This document shows positions 1 to 5,198 of a stretch of DNA of 7,036 nt, in pieces (the first letter of the stretch is position 1; every line of letters begins with the position of its first letter). The translations under genes were made by a program, and so were the position numbers. Below the pieces are notes generated by a model. It saw nothing but the letters and a program-made list of their open reading frames with translations, searched no databases and was not told where the DNA came from. The stretch is from Candidatus Sericytochromatia bacterium (GTDB lineage: Bacteria > Cyanobacteriota > Sericytochromatia > JACMPN01), in NCBI GenBank assembly GCA_014377495.1, contig JACMPN010000182.1, positions 1-7,036 of the forward strand, written 5' to 3'.

Positions 1-175
1 CGTTCCAGCCAGCTGCCTGGCGGGGGAACTCGGCTTCGAGCATCTCAGTGAAGGCCGGGGTGCCAGAGAGCTCGTCGAGGCTCTGCCAGTACTTCTGGCC
101 TTTGCTCTTGGCGAGCTGCTCACGGATGGCGGCAACTTCGGGGGTTTGTGCGGTGGGTTGTTCAGACGTGTTCAT
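1..175 (-). CDS. actB: ActB, molybdopterin oxidoreductase/Fe-S subunit of alternative complex III (N-terminal fragment)
   Basis: Only the first 58 codons are present; the gene continues past the left edge. The translation begins MNTSEQPTAQ and contains KYWQSLDELSGTPAF and EAEFPRQAAGW. This short N-terminal module (Tyr-Trp-x-Ser-Leu-x-Glu-Leu, then a Glu-Phe-Pro element) is typical of the TAT-translocated molybdopterin-oxidoreductase-like subunit ActB of ACIII. In that family it precedes the twin-arginine signal, the cofactor-less molybdopterin-type domain and the 4Fe-4S ferredoxin domain, none of which can be seen here. The family protein sits on the periplasmic side and passes electrons from quinol to the cytochrome subunits. 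The ATG at 175 lies 17 bases after the actA stop, so the two genes are almost certainly co-transcribed. The Shine-Dalgarno is weak (AGAG-like). The actA-actB order matches known ACIII operons. The call rests on the N-terminal motif plus context. Confidence 0.87.
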   Translation of the reverse strand, partial: MNTSEQPTAQTPEVAAIREQLAKSKGQKYWQSLDELSGTPAFTEMLEAEFPRQAAGWN

Positions 176-192
176 TGGAGTATCGCTCTGGC

Positions 193-849
193 TCATCGGT
201 GGCATACAGCGCAGTTTTCGAGTTGTCCCTTTTTGATGTGGTAATCCTTGACGAGTTGGGCGCCCACTTCAAGCTGGTTGGCGGGTGGCTGCCAGGCAGG
301 GTTGAAGACCTGCTCCTTCGGCCGGACGTACCTCTCGGGGTTCCGGTGGCATTCCAGACACATGGACATCTGGAAACTCTTGGCCTTTTGGATCTCGGGC
401 ATCTGATCGACCCGGCCGTGGCAGCTGGTGCAGCCGATGCCTTTGTTGGTGTGGATGCTGTGGTTGAAGTAAACGTAGTCGGCAACCTGGTTGACCCGCT
501 CCCACTTCAACCGAGTACCGTCCTGATAGCTGTTCCGGACGAGCTCGAGCTTGGGGCTGTCGATCTTGACCTGCGAGTGGCAGGTCATGCAGGTCTCAGT
601 CGGCGGGATGTTGGCGAAGCTCGCCTTCTCCACACCCGTGTGGCAGTAGCGGCAGTCCATCCCCACCTGGTTGACGTGCTGCACATGGTTGAAGGGAACT
701 GGCTGTTTGGGCGTGTAGCCCACCCCAGTGACAGCGTCGGATTTGTTGTAGAGGGCTAAGCCCCACAACAAAGCGCCAAAACCGAGGATCGCGACGGCAG
801 TCCCGTAGCGGGTCAGTTTATTTGCACTGGGTGGAAAAAGTTGCGGCAT
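193..849 (-). CDS. actA: ActA, pentaheme cytochrome c subunit of alternative complex III
   Basis: Complete protein of 218 residues. It has five CXXCH heme c motifs: CRYCH (66-70), CMTCH (87-91), CTSCH (140-144), CLECH (164-168) and CAVCH (213-217), the last ending one residue before the C terminus. An uncleaved-looking N-terminal membrane anchor spans about residues 15-34 and is followed by the periplasmic heme domain. Extra histidines such as H55, H58, H130 and H133 could serve as distal heme ligands. Five hemes, one anchor and a following actB-like gene identify ActA of ACIII, the quinol:electron-acceptor oxidoreductase that replaces the bc1 complex in many bacteria. NrfH/NapC-type cytochromes are the main alternative, but they normally have four hemes and a different partner. 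The ATG at 849 is preceded at 857-861 by AAAGG on the minus strand with a 7-base gap, which supports this start. It is the first gene of a leftward operon. Confidence 0.93.
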   Translation of the reverse strand: MPQLFPPSANKLTRYGTAVAILGFGALLWGLALYNKSDAVTGVGYTPKQPVPFNHVQHVNQVGMDCRYCHTGVEKASFANIPPTETCMTCHSQVKIDSPKLELVRNSYQDGTRLKWERVNQVADYVYFNHSIHTNKGIGCTSCHGRVDQMPEIQKAKSFQMSMCLECHRNPERYVRPKEQVFNPAWQPPANQLEVGAQLVKDYHIKKGQLENCAVCHR

Positions 850-955
850 TGTCGGGCCTTTGGCTCTGGGGCTGCATCTTGCACCGGCTCTGGATCGTAG
901 CTCGCAGCAGCGGCGACGATCACGAAAGTAACGGCTCTCGGCTGATTACGGCTCT

Positions 956-985
956 ACACAGAGTTATGCAAGCGCCCATCTGTGT
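956..985. promoter_or_regulatory. Inverted repeat over the putative actA promoter
   Basis: ACACAGA at 956-962 and TCTGTGT at 979-985 are perfect 7-base inverted arms with 16 bases between them, so the arm centres are about 23 bases apart, roughly two helical turns. The right arm overlaps the TTGACA box on the minus strand. This geometry suits a dimeric regulator binding on one face of the DNA over the actA promoter. It could also be chance; no regulator gene is in view. Confidence 0.35.
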
Positions 986-988
986 CAA
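963..988 (-). promoter_or_regulatory. Candidate sigma70-type promoter for actA-actB
   Basis: On the minus strand a perfect TTGACA lies at 988-983 and CATAAC (four of six matches to TATAAT) at 968-963. The 14-base spacer is shorter than the usual 16-18, so this may be a regulated promoter or the wrong -10 box. Transcription from here would leave a leader of about 105-110 bases before the actA ATG. The perfect -35 is the best evidence. Confidence 0.3.
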
Positions 989-1210
989 GGGCATTTCACC
1001 CTGGCGATCTAAAGGATCCATTAATGCCGGAGCGTTTGCCTTGCACCGACCCAAACCATGCTCCCGTGCGGCTTTTCACCCAACGAGCTGCAAATCCTGC
1101 CAGCACAGGCAAATCCGGTCACCGCCTGCCCTGTAAGCGGCACGGCAACCTGCCTTCACACGGCCGCACCAAACAGGGGCGCGGCCGCAGCGTTCATATC
1201 GGTTTTTTCA

Positions 1211-1238
1211 ATGTCAAGCTGCCTATACATACGATAAA
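1211..1238 (+). promoter_or_regulatory. Candidate promoter for the GT4 gene
   Basis: ATGTCA (1211-1216, four of six to TTGACA) and GATAAA (1233-1238, four of six to TATAAT) are 16 bases apart. They lie in the most AT-rich stretch of the region, which also contains TATACAT and AAATATAAG. The predicted transcript would start near 1245, leaving a leader of about 65 bases. The boxes are imperfect, and the call rests mainly on base composition and position. Confidence 0.3.
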
Positions 1239-1311
1239 CAAATATAAGAGCCCCTGATGCCCGTGGCTGTAAGGACTGCGTCGTTTCAAACGGGCCACCG
1301 ACCCCGCTGCG

Positions 1312-2466
1312 GTGCCAAACCGCTACACTTTCACCGTGCCAGCCACCCCGCCCGCCGCCATCCCCGAGTCCCGCCGCCTCTGCTATGTCGCTGATGCCGG
1401 CAGCGTGCACACGCAGCGCTGGTGCCGCCACTTTGCCGATGCCGGTTGGGAGGTGCATGTCTTTTCCCTGCGGCCGGCGACCATGCCTGGCGTGGCCGTC
1501 CACCTGCTCCGGCCCTGGTGGTCCGGCAAAAGCGGTTACCTGACGACGCTGCCCCGCCTGCGGCAGATGCTGCGCCAGCTGCGCCCCGACCTCGTTCACG
1601 CCCATTACCTGACCAGCTATGGCCTGTTGGCGGTCCTTGCCGGCGGGCGCCCGCTGATCATCTCCGTCTGGGGCTCCGACATCCAGGATTTCCCGCACCG
1701 GTCGCCCCTACACCGTGGCGTCGTCCGCTGGATCCTCCGGCAGGCCGATCGTGTCCTGGCCACCAGTGCCGTGCTGGCGGATCAGGCAAAGGCCCTGCTG
1801 CCCCCGGGGACGGAGGTCGCCGTCACGCCGTTCGGGGTCGACACGACCTGCTTCATGCCGGGTGAGGCCCCGCCCACCTCGGCCACCCCGGTGATCGGCG
1901 CCGTCGGCAACCTCGTCCCGGAAAAGGGCTTCGACCTACTGCTTATAGCCTGTGCCCAGTTATTGAAGGTGGCGCCGGATCGCCCCCTGACCGTGGCCAT
2001 CATCGGTGACGGTCCGCAGCGTGCAGCCCTGGAATTGCAGGCCGAGCGCTTGGGGTTGCGGGGGCGGATCACCTGGCATGGGGCCGTGGCGCCCGAGCAG
2101 TTGCCGGCGCTGTACCGGACCATGACCGTGGTAGCCATGCCCTCGCGGCGGGAATCCTTCGGGGTCGTGGCGCTCGAGGCGGCTGCCTGTGGCCGGCCCG
2201 TCGTCGCGACCAGCGTTGGCGGCCTCCCCGAGACCGTGGCCGACGGCGTCAGCGGTTTGCTGGTGACTCCGGAGGATCCCGTCGCGCTGGCATTGGCTTT
2301 GGCCCGGTTATTGCAGGACGCCGACCTACGTGAGCGCCTGGGTAAAGCAGGTCGCGAGCGGGCGGTCAGACTTTTCGACTGGCATCGCACGGCGGCCCAG
2401 ATGGCCGACGTGTACGACACCTGCCCCAAGACCCAGGGAGCCCAAAAAGACGGGGAGCGAGCCTGA
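1312..2466 (+). CDS. Family 4 (GT-B fold) glycosyltransferase
   Basis: A 384-residue protein, the usual length for GT4 enzymes, which retain anomeric configuration when moving a sugar from a nucleotide donor to a glycan or lipid acceptor. The N-terminal acceptor domain starts near residue 22 (LCYVADAGSVHTQRW, then LVHAHYLTSYG at 94-104 and SVWGSDIQDFP at 118-128). The C-terminal nucleotide-sugar domain runs from about 193 (IGAVGNLVPEKGFDLL, IIGDGPQ at 230-236). The E-x7-E signature is ESFGVVALE, with E281 and E289, followed by GRPVVATSVGGLPE. No signal peptide or membrane span is seen, so it is probably cytoplasmic or peripheral to the inner membrane. The start is uncertain: an in-frame TAA at 1270 limits extension, GTG 1312 is the first ordinary start after it, GTG 1336 is an alternative, and neither has a Shine-Dalgarno. 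The donor and acceptor sugars cannot be read from sequence. An ExoA-like GT2 gene follows on the same strand. Confidence 0.9.
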   Translation: MPNRYTFTVPATPPAAIPESRRLCYVADAGSVHTQRWCRHFADAGWEVHVFSLRPATMPGVAVHLLRPWWSGKSGYLTTLPRLRQMLRQLRPDLVHAHYLTSYGLLAVLAGGRPLIISVWGSDIQDFPHRSPLHRGVVRWILRQADRVLATSAVLADQAKALLPPGTEVAVTPFGVDTTCFMPGEAPPTSATPVIGAVGNLVPEKGFDLLLIACAQLLKVAPDRPLTVAIIGDGPQRAALELQAERLGLRGRITWHGAVAPEQLPALYRTMTVVAMPSRRESFGVVALEAAACGRPVVATSVGGLPETVADGVSGLLVTPEDPVALALALARLLQDADLRERLGKAGRERAVRLFDWHRTAAQMADVYDTCPKTQGAQKDGERA

Positions 2467-2492
2467 CCAAACGGGCAAAGGTCAGTCAGGCC

Positions 2493-2511
2493 GAAGGCGA
2501 CGTACGCCTTC
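2493..2511. terminator. Perfect hairpin after the GT4 gene
   Basis: GAAGGCG (2493-2499) and CGCCTTC (2505-2511) form a perfect 7-bp stem with a 5-base loop, 26 bases after the GT4 stop. There is no T-run after it, so it is not a standard intrinsic terminator. It could be an attenuating or mRNA-protecting stem, or could end transcription only partly. Confidence 0.35.
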
Positions 2512-2548
2512 AGGACGCAGCTTGCCGGCCCGGGTCGGCTCACGCGGG

Positions 2549-2554
2549 TATACT
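2549..2554 (+). promoter_or_regulatory. TATACT box, possible -10 of the GT2 gene
   Basis: TATACT matches TATAAT at five of six positions and lies 45 bases before the GT2 ATG, so transcription would begin near 2561. No good -35 sits at 16-18 bases; TTGCCG at 2522-2527 is 21 bases away. Together with the upstream hairpin it suggests the GT2 gene may have its own promoter in addition to read-through from the GT4 gene. Confidence 0.3.
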
Positions 2555-2599
2555 GCGCCCAATCATCGCCATTGCATTGACAGATCGTTCAGACGCCGC

Positions 2600-3610
2600 A
2601 TGACCGCACCACTCGTCACTCTGGTTGTTGCCGCCCGCAACGAGGCCCACCACATCACCGCCTGTCTGGACTCGATCGTGGCCCAGACGGTCGGCCTGAC
2701 TCAGTTGCAGGTCCTGGTCGTGGACGGACGTTCCACCGATCGGACCCGGGAGATCGTGGCAGCCTATATCGCTGAGCACGGCGACTCCATCCAGCTGCTC
2801 GACAATGCCCGCCGGATCACGCCCTGCGCCTTCAATCTCGGCATCAAGGCGGCGACGGCGCCCTTCGTCGGCTTTGTCAGCGCCCACAGCACGCTCGCCC
2901 CGGACTATGTCGCCGAGTGCCTGGAGGCCCTGGCGCGCAGCGGGGCCGATGATGTCGGCGGACCGCTGCTGATGACGGCCGACGGCTACATCGCCCAGGC
3001 GATCGCCATGGCGACGGCCTCACCCTTCGGCGTCGGCAATGCCAACTGGCGGTATGCGACGGAGGATACCTTCGTCGACACGGTATTTCCGGGCATGTAC
3101 CGGCGGGAGGTCTTCGACCGCATCGGGTTTTTCGACGAAGAACTGGTCCGCAACCAGGATGACGAGTTGAACTTCCGGCTGACTCAGTCCGGCGGCAAGA
3201 TCTTCCTGAGCCCGCGGATCAAGGCCCACTACGTCAACCGCTCGTCACCGGGCAAGCTCTGGCGCCAGTATTACCAGTACGGGTACTGGAAAGTCCGCGT
3301 GATCCAGAAACGGGGCGGGGCATCATCCTGGCGGCATTTTGTCCCGGCGGCCTTCGTCTGCGCCATCCTGATCACGATCTGGCACGGCGTCCTCTTCGAT
3401 GACCACTGGTGGGCGATGAAGGGCCTGTTCACGGCTTATGGCCTGGGCGCCACACTTTTCGCCATTCGTTCCGCCCGAAAGGACGGCTGGCAGTATCTGC
3501 CGCTACTGCCCCTGCTGTTCCTCTGCCTGCACCTCAGTTACGGGCTCGGCTTTCTGCAGGGACTGCGCCAATTCAGCCGGATGGTGAAACGGAACAGCGG
3601 CCTCGGCTGA
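2600..3610 (+). CDS. ExoA-like family 2 glycosyltransferase, membrane-attached
   Basis: A 336-residue protein that resembles the ExoA group of GT2 enzymes, known in succinoglycan synthesis, where an inverting enzyme adds a sugar to a lipid-linked oligosaccharide on the cytoplasmic face of the inner membrane. The GT-A domain starts at once: VTLVVAARNEAHHI (6-19), then VVDGRSTDRT (40-49, D42 for the nucleotide). ExoA-type blocks follow: VGGPL (119-123), ATASPFGVGNANWRY (138-152), VDTVFPGMYRREVF (159-172), RNQDDELNFRL (184-194, likely catalytic acidic cluster) and QYYQYGYWKVRV (223-234). The C-terminal part has two or three membrane spans (about 248-266, 273-290 and 298-318). At the usual DxD/DxH site the sequence is VSAHS (93-97), so the first acidic residue is a serine. 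ATG 2600 is chosen because homology begins there; the open frame extends back to 2330 only by overlapping the GT4 gene. The Shine-Dalgarno is weak. Sugar specificity is unknown. Confidence 0.88.
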   Translation: MTAPLVTLVVAARNEAHHITACLDSIVAQTVGLTQLQVLVVDGRSTDRTREIVAAYIAEHGDSIQLLDNARRITPCAFNLGIKAATAPFVGFVSAHSTLAPDYVAECLEALARSGADDVGGPLLMTADGYIAQAIAMATASPFGVGNANWRYATEDTFVDTVFPGMYRREVFDRIGFFDEELVRNQDDELNFRLTQSGGKIFLSPRIKAHYVNRSSPGKLWRQYYQYGYWKVRVIQKRGGASSWRHFVPAAFVCAILITIWHGVLFDDHWWAMKGLFTAYGLGATLFAIRSARKDGWQYLPLLPLLFLCLHLSYGLGFLQGLRQFSRMVKRNSGLG

Positions 3611-3670
3611 TCCCATGACGGAGGCGCCTGAGCGCATCTGCCGCCACAGCCATCCGATGCCCTGGCCCGA

Positions 3671-4063
3671 TCAGCCCGCCGGCAACTTGGGCAGATACAT
3701 GACACCCGGCAGGCCCGAAAAATGGGCGTCGCACGTGATCAAATCAGCCTGAACACTCTGAGCCGTGGCATAGATGATGGCATCTGCCATGGCCAGACCG
3801 TGAATCGCCGCCAGGGTTGCCGCCTGCAGCGCCAATGCAGCAGACAGAGGGACGACCTTGGCCTGTTCCAGCAGACCGGCCAGTTCCATCGCCCAATCTT
3901 CGGAACGTTCCCGGCACCCCCAGCGAAAGCACTCAAAAATTACGACGGTGGGGACGACAACTTGGTCCAATCGGGCGAGAAACGGCAGAAATGTCTGTTC
4001 CAACACGCCACTGGTGGCGACCTCGAGCCAACCGCACGTGTCTATGACGTTCCGATCGGTCAC
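3671..4063 (-). CDS. vapC: VapC-type PIN-domain toxin (ribonuclease)
   Basis: A 130-residue protein, a normal VapC length. The four PIN-domain acidic residues that bind Mg2+/Mn2+ are visible: D8 in VIDTCGW, E44 in VIFECFRW, D94 in MADAIIYATA and D112 in ITCDAHF. VapC toxins are endoribonucleases that stop growth by cutting tRNA or rRNA, and are held inactive by their antitoxin. The start is GTG at 4063, overlapping the antitoxin TGA as GTGA (4060-4063), which implies translational coupling and a lower toxin output. All four active-site positions are kept and the frame is intact, so it is probably functional. It is convergent with the GT2 gene, 60 bases away, with no obvious intrinsic terminator between them. 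The RNA target cannot be deduced. Confidence 0.9.
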   Translation of the reverse strand: MTDRNVIDTCGWLEVATSGVLEQTFLPFLARLDQVVVPTVVIFECFRWGCRERSEDWAMELAGLLEQAKVVPLSAALALQAATLAAIHGLAMADAIIYATAQSVQADLITCDAHFSGLPGVMYLPKLPAG

Positions 4064-4077
4064 TTGTCCGATCGGTC
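4051..4077. repeat. 11-bp direct repeat at the vapB-vapC junction
   Basis: TCCGATCGGTC occurs at 4051-4061 and again at 4067-4077, 16 bases apart start to start. Each copy contains the palindrome CCGATCGG. The copies span the antitoxin tail and the first codons of the toxin. A related CCGATCGATC lies at 4279-4288 in the vapB leader. They may be binding sites for the VapBC complex, mRNA structure limiting toxin translation, or a small local duplication. Confidence 0.6.
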
Positions 4078-4266
4078 CCGATAGTCTGCGGGGTTGGCGC
4101 CTTTGGCACTACCAATGAGCCAAGCGACATCACGTTTGGGCACGAGGTGCAGGCTATTCCCCTTCGCCAGGATGACGAGCTTTTGGCCCGCCTTGATGCC
4201 GGCCTCTTCGCGGATGGCTTTGGGGATGACGATCTGAAACTTGCTGGAAACCGTCACTTCAGCCAT
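4060..4266 (-). CDS. vapB: VapB-type antitoxin, SpoVT/AbrB fold
   Basis: A 68-residue protein, the expected size for an AbrB-type antitoxin. The N-terminal swapped-hairpin DNA-binding domain covers about residues 2-46: VTVSSKFQIVIPKAIRE (4-20), then GIKAGQKLVIL (23-33) and LHLVPK (39-44). The charged C-terminal tail (about 47-68, ending DYRDRSDK) should be the part that wraps and inhibits the PIN toxin. ATG 4266 is preferred over an upstream in-frame TTG at 4278, because GGAGG at 4272-4276 would lie inside the longer version but stands 5 bases before this ATG. Family members bind their own promoter, usually together with the toxin. It is upstream of vapC in one operon with a 4-base overlap. 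Confidence 0.88.
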   Translation of the reverse strand: MAEVTVSSKFQIVIPKAIREEAGIKAGQKLVILAKGNSLHLVPKRDVAWLIGSAKGANPADYRDRSDK

Positions 4267-4271
4267 TCCCA

Positions 4272-4276
4272 CCTCC
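4272..4276 (-). promoter_or_regulatory. Ribosome binding site that fixes the vapB start
   Basis: GGAGG on the minus strand, 5 bases before ATG 4266. It overlaps the alternative TTG start at 4278-4276, which makes that longer start unlikely. It is among the strongest Shine-Dalgarno matches in the window, consistent with antitoxin being made in excess of toxin. Confidence 0.8.
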
Positions 4277-4304
4277 AACCGATCGATCTGGATTTCGTAA
4301 GACT

Positions 4305-4313
4305 ATCGTATCA
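4305..4313 (-). promoter_or_regulatory. Candidate extended -10 promoter of vapBC
   Basis: The minus strand reads TGATACGAT from 4313 to 4305: a TGn element joined to TACGAT (four of six to TATAAT), in a local AT-rich patch. The only -35-like sequence at a 17-base spacing is a weak TCGAGC, as expected for extended -10 promoters. The transcript would start near 4298, giving a leader of about 32 bases that contains a CCGATCG box suited to autorepression. Confidence 0.4.
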
Positions 4314-4394
4314 TGGCCGGCGGCGCCGCTCGAAGCCTTAAGTCCCGCCCGAACGCGACGAAGGGATATTCAGCGTTTCTTTTCGAGTTGGAGT

Positions 4395-5087
4395 ATGTGT
4401 CTCGTGTCCAATACCATCCAGGGCTCTTCCGGCCATTCCGTCTACCCAACGCAGGACAGCGACACGAATCTGTATGCCAACCGGTTCGCAGCGGTGGCCA
4501 ACAAACTGGTCCAGATGCAGCCGGCTGAGTTGCAGACGACGTTGAAGGGCATTGCCGACAGTAACCCGGCCCTCGCAGACAGCCTGAAACGCTACCTCAA
4601 GCTCGCGCCGGCCGCCCAACAGGCTGAGCTGGCCAAGATGCGCGCCGGACCGGCCACCAGCTCAGTCCCTGAAATGGTGGGCAGACTGGAACTCTTATCA
4701 CCGGTCAAACAATCGAGTGCATTGCGGGCACTGGCGCAGCAGGACGCCAAGATGGCCGCCACCCTGCGCCAACTGTTGTCTTTGCCTGCCGCCGAACGCC
4801 AAAAAGCCCTGGTCGCCTTGCAGGCCGGCAGCGTCGCGGCCGCCCAAACCAGCCCGCAGACCAGCAGTGCGGCACAGCAAGCCCGGGCCAAGGCCGAATC
4901 GATGATCGCTCAGACCCGCAACACCCTGATGGATGCCCTGACCAGCCCAGGCCTCGGCGGCAACGGCCAGCAGTCGAACGGGGCGGAAGGCCTTTTTGGG
5001 CTGAGCCAGTTCAGCACGCCTGCAGCCCAGCCGCAAAACAGTGCCCACAGTGCCTACCTGAACAGCGTCGGCGCCAAGGGCCGTTAA
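4395..5087 (+). CDS. Hypothetical protein with two 48-residue helical repeats
   Basis: A 230-residue protein of unrecognised family. It has no signal peptide, membrane span or catalytic motif. Residues 38-85 and 98-145 look like two copies of one unit, offset by exactly 60 residues without gaps: 13 of 48 positions are identical (for example L38/L98, P43/P103, L64/L124, L68/L128, AG 84-85/144-145) and many others are similar. Each unit is Leu/Ala-rich and should form paired amphipathic helices. The remainder (about 146-230) is rich in Ala, Gln, Ser, Gly and Pro and is probably flexible, with one helical patch at 160-182. Low-complexity composition fits a scaffold, adaptor or secreted accessory protein, but no function can be assigned. 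ATG 4395 has GAG at 4385-4387 seven bases upstream. GTG 4404, ten bases after GGAG (4390-4393), is an alternative start. It is divergent from vapB and seems monocistronic. Confidence 0.75.
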   Translation: MCLVSNTIQGSSGHSVYPTQDSDTNLYANRFAAVANKLVQMQPAELQTTLKGIADSNPALADSLKRYLKLAPAAQQAELAKMRAGPATSSVPEMVGRLELLSPVKQSSALRALAQQDAKMAATLRQLLSLPAAERQKALVALQAGSVAAAQTSPQTSSAAQQARAKAESMIAQTRNTLMDALTSPGLGGNGQQSNGAEGLFGLSQFSTPAAQPQNSAHSAYLNSVGAKGR

Positions 5088-5100
5088 GGGTCCATCGGCA

Positions 5101-5137
5101 CCACCAGCGCCGAAACGCTGTCGTGGGGCTATATTTA
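5101..5137 (+). terminator. Candidate intrinsic terminator after the hypothetical gene
   Basis: A stem of CAGCG (5105-5109) with CGCTG (5116-5120) and a 6-base loop is extended by CCAC (5101-5104) with GTGG (5123-5126) across a 2-base bulge. A short T/A-rich tail, TATATTT, follows at 5130-5136. It begins 13 bases after the stop at 5087. The tail is offset by three bases and interrupted by A, so efficiency is uncertain. Confidence 0.42.
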
Positions 5138-5158
5138 GTCCTTGGTGCCAGCAGTGTT

Positions 5159-5178
5159 AGAGTGTGTGCGCATACTCT
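5159..5178. promoter_or_regulatory. Dyad just upstream of the OPT transporter gene
   Basis: AGAGTGTGTGCGCATACTCT forms eight paired positions (one is G-T) around a TGCG centre. It ends 20 bases before the ATG and 7 bases before the ribosome site. It may be an operator for a dimeric repressor or an mRNA hairpin that affects translation. The embedded CATACT (5171-5176) could act as a -10 box, but no matching -35 was seen. Confidence 0.4.
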
Positions 5179-5198
5179 GACCGGCAAAGGCCCCACGC

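Larger units (their letters stand above)
850..1311. other. Divergent intergenic region between actA and the GT4 gene
   Basis: No gene is supported in these 462 bases. The short reading frames that cross it have no recognisable domains and no convincing ribosome site. The left half should contain the actA promoter and leader. It holds a TTGACA box and an ACACAGA/TCTGTGT dyad on the minus strand, and four copies of AGAGCC (minus strand; plus-strand starts 862, 886, 933 and 950). The middle (about 1020-1190) is GC-rich with short repeated words (CCTGCC, CAAATCC, CGGCCGC) but no clear fold. The right end has an AT-rich patch (about 1202-1248) that could promote the glycosyltransferase gene. Confidence 0.6.

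Noticed and set aside
148..759. Long plus-strand frame of 203 codons
   Set aside because: It is antisense to actA, whose five CXXCH motifs prove the minus-strand frame. The frame is a by-product of GC-rich codon use.
1161..1188. CGGCCGC repeated twice, including a GCGGCCGC palindrome
   Set aside because: Short GC-rich palindromes are expected in this base composition, and no regulatory arrangement was seen.
1156..1698. Minus-strand frame of 180 codons over the intergenic region and GT4 start
   Set aside because: No recognisable domain, Gly/Arg/Gln-rich as expected for antisense frames, and it overlaps well-supported GT4 motifs.
1782..2543. Minus-strand frame of 253 codons antisense to the GT4 gene
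   Set aside because: Ser/Arg/Pro-rich without domain signals; the E-x7-E motif and the rest of the GT4 domain are on the other strand.
2577..2582. Perfect TTGACA before the GT2 gene
   Set aside because: It ends only 17 bases before the ATG, so the matching -10 would fall on the start codon. It cannot serve this gene as a -35.
2330..2599. Upstream extension of the GT2 frame
   Set aside because: It overlaps the GT4 coding end in another frame and has Arg/Ser/Pro-rich nonsense composition. Homology starts at the ATG at 2600.
3611..3670. Possible bidirectional terminator between the convergent GT2 and vapC genes
   Set aside because: Only a short AGGCGCCT palindrome is present, without a T-run on either strand.
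3722..4118. Overlapping plus-strand frames across vapBC
   Set aside because: They are antisense to a complete PIN-domain toxin and its antitoxin, with no motifs of their own.
4592..5048. Minus-strand frames across the hypothetical gene, one with a hydrophobic N-terminus
   Set aside because: The plus-strand frame has an internal protein-level repeat and a plausible start. The antisense hydrophobicity comes from Ala/Gln-rich codons read backwards.
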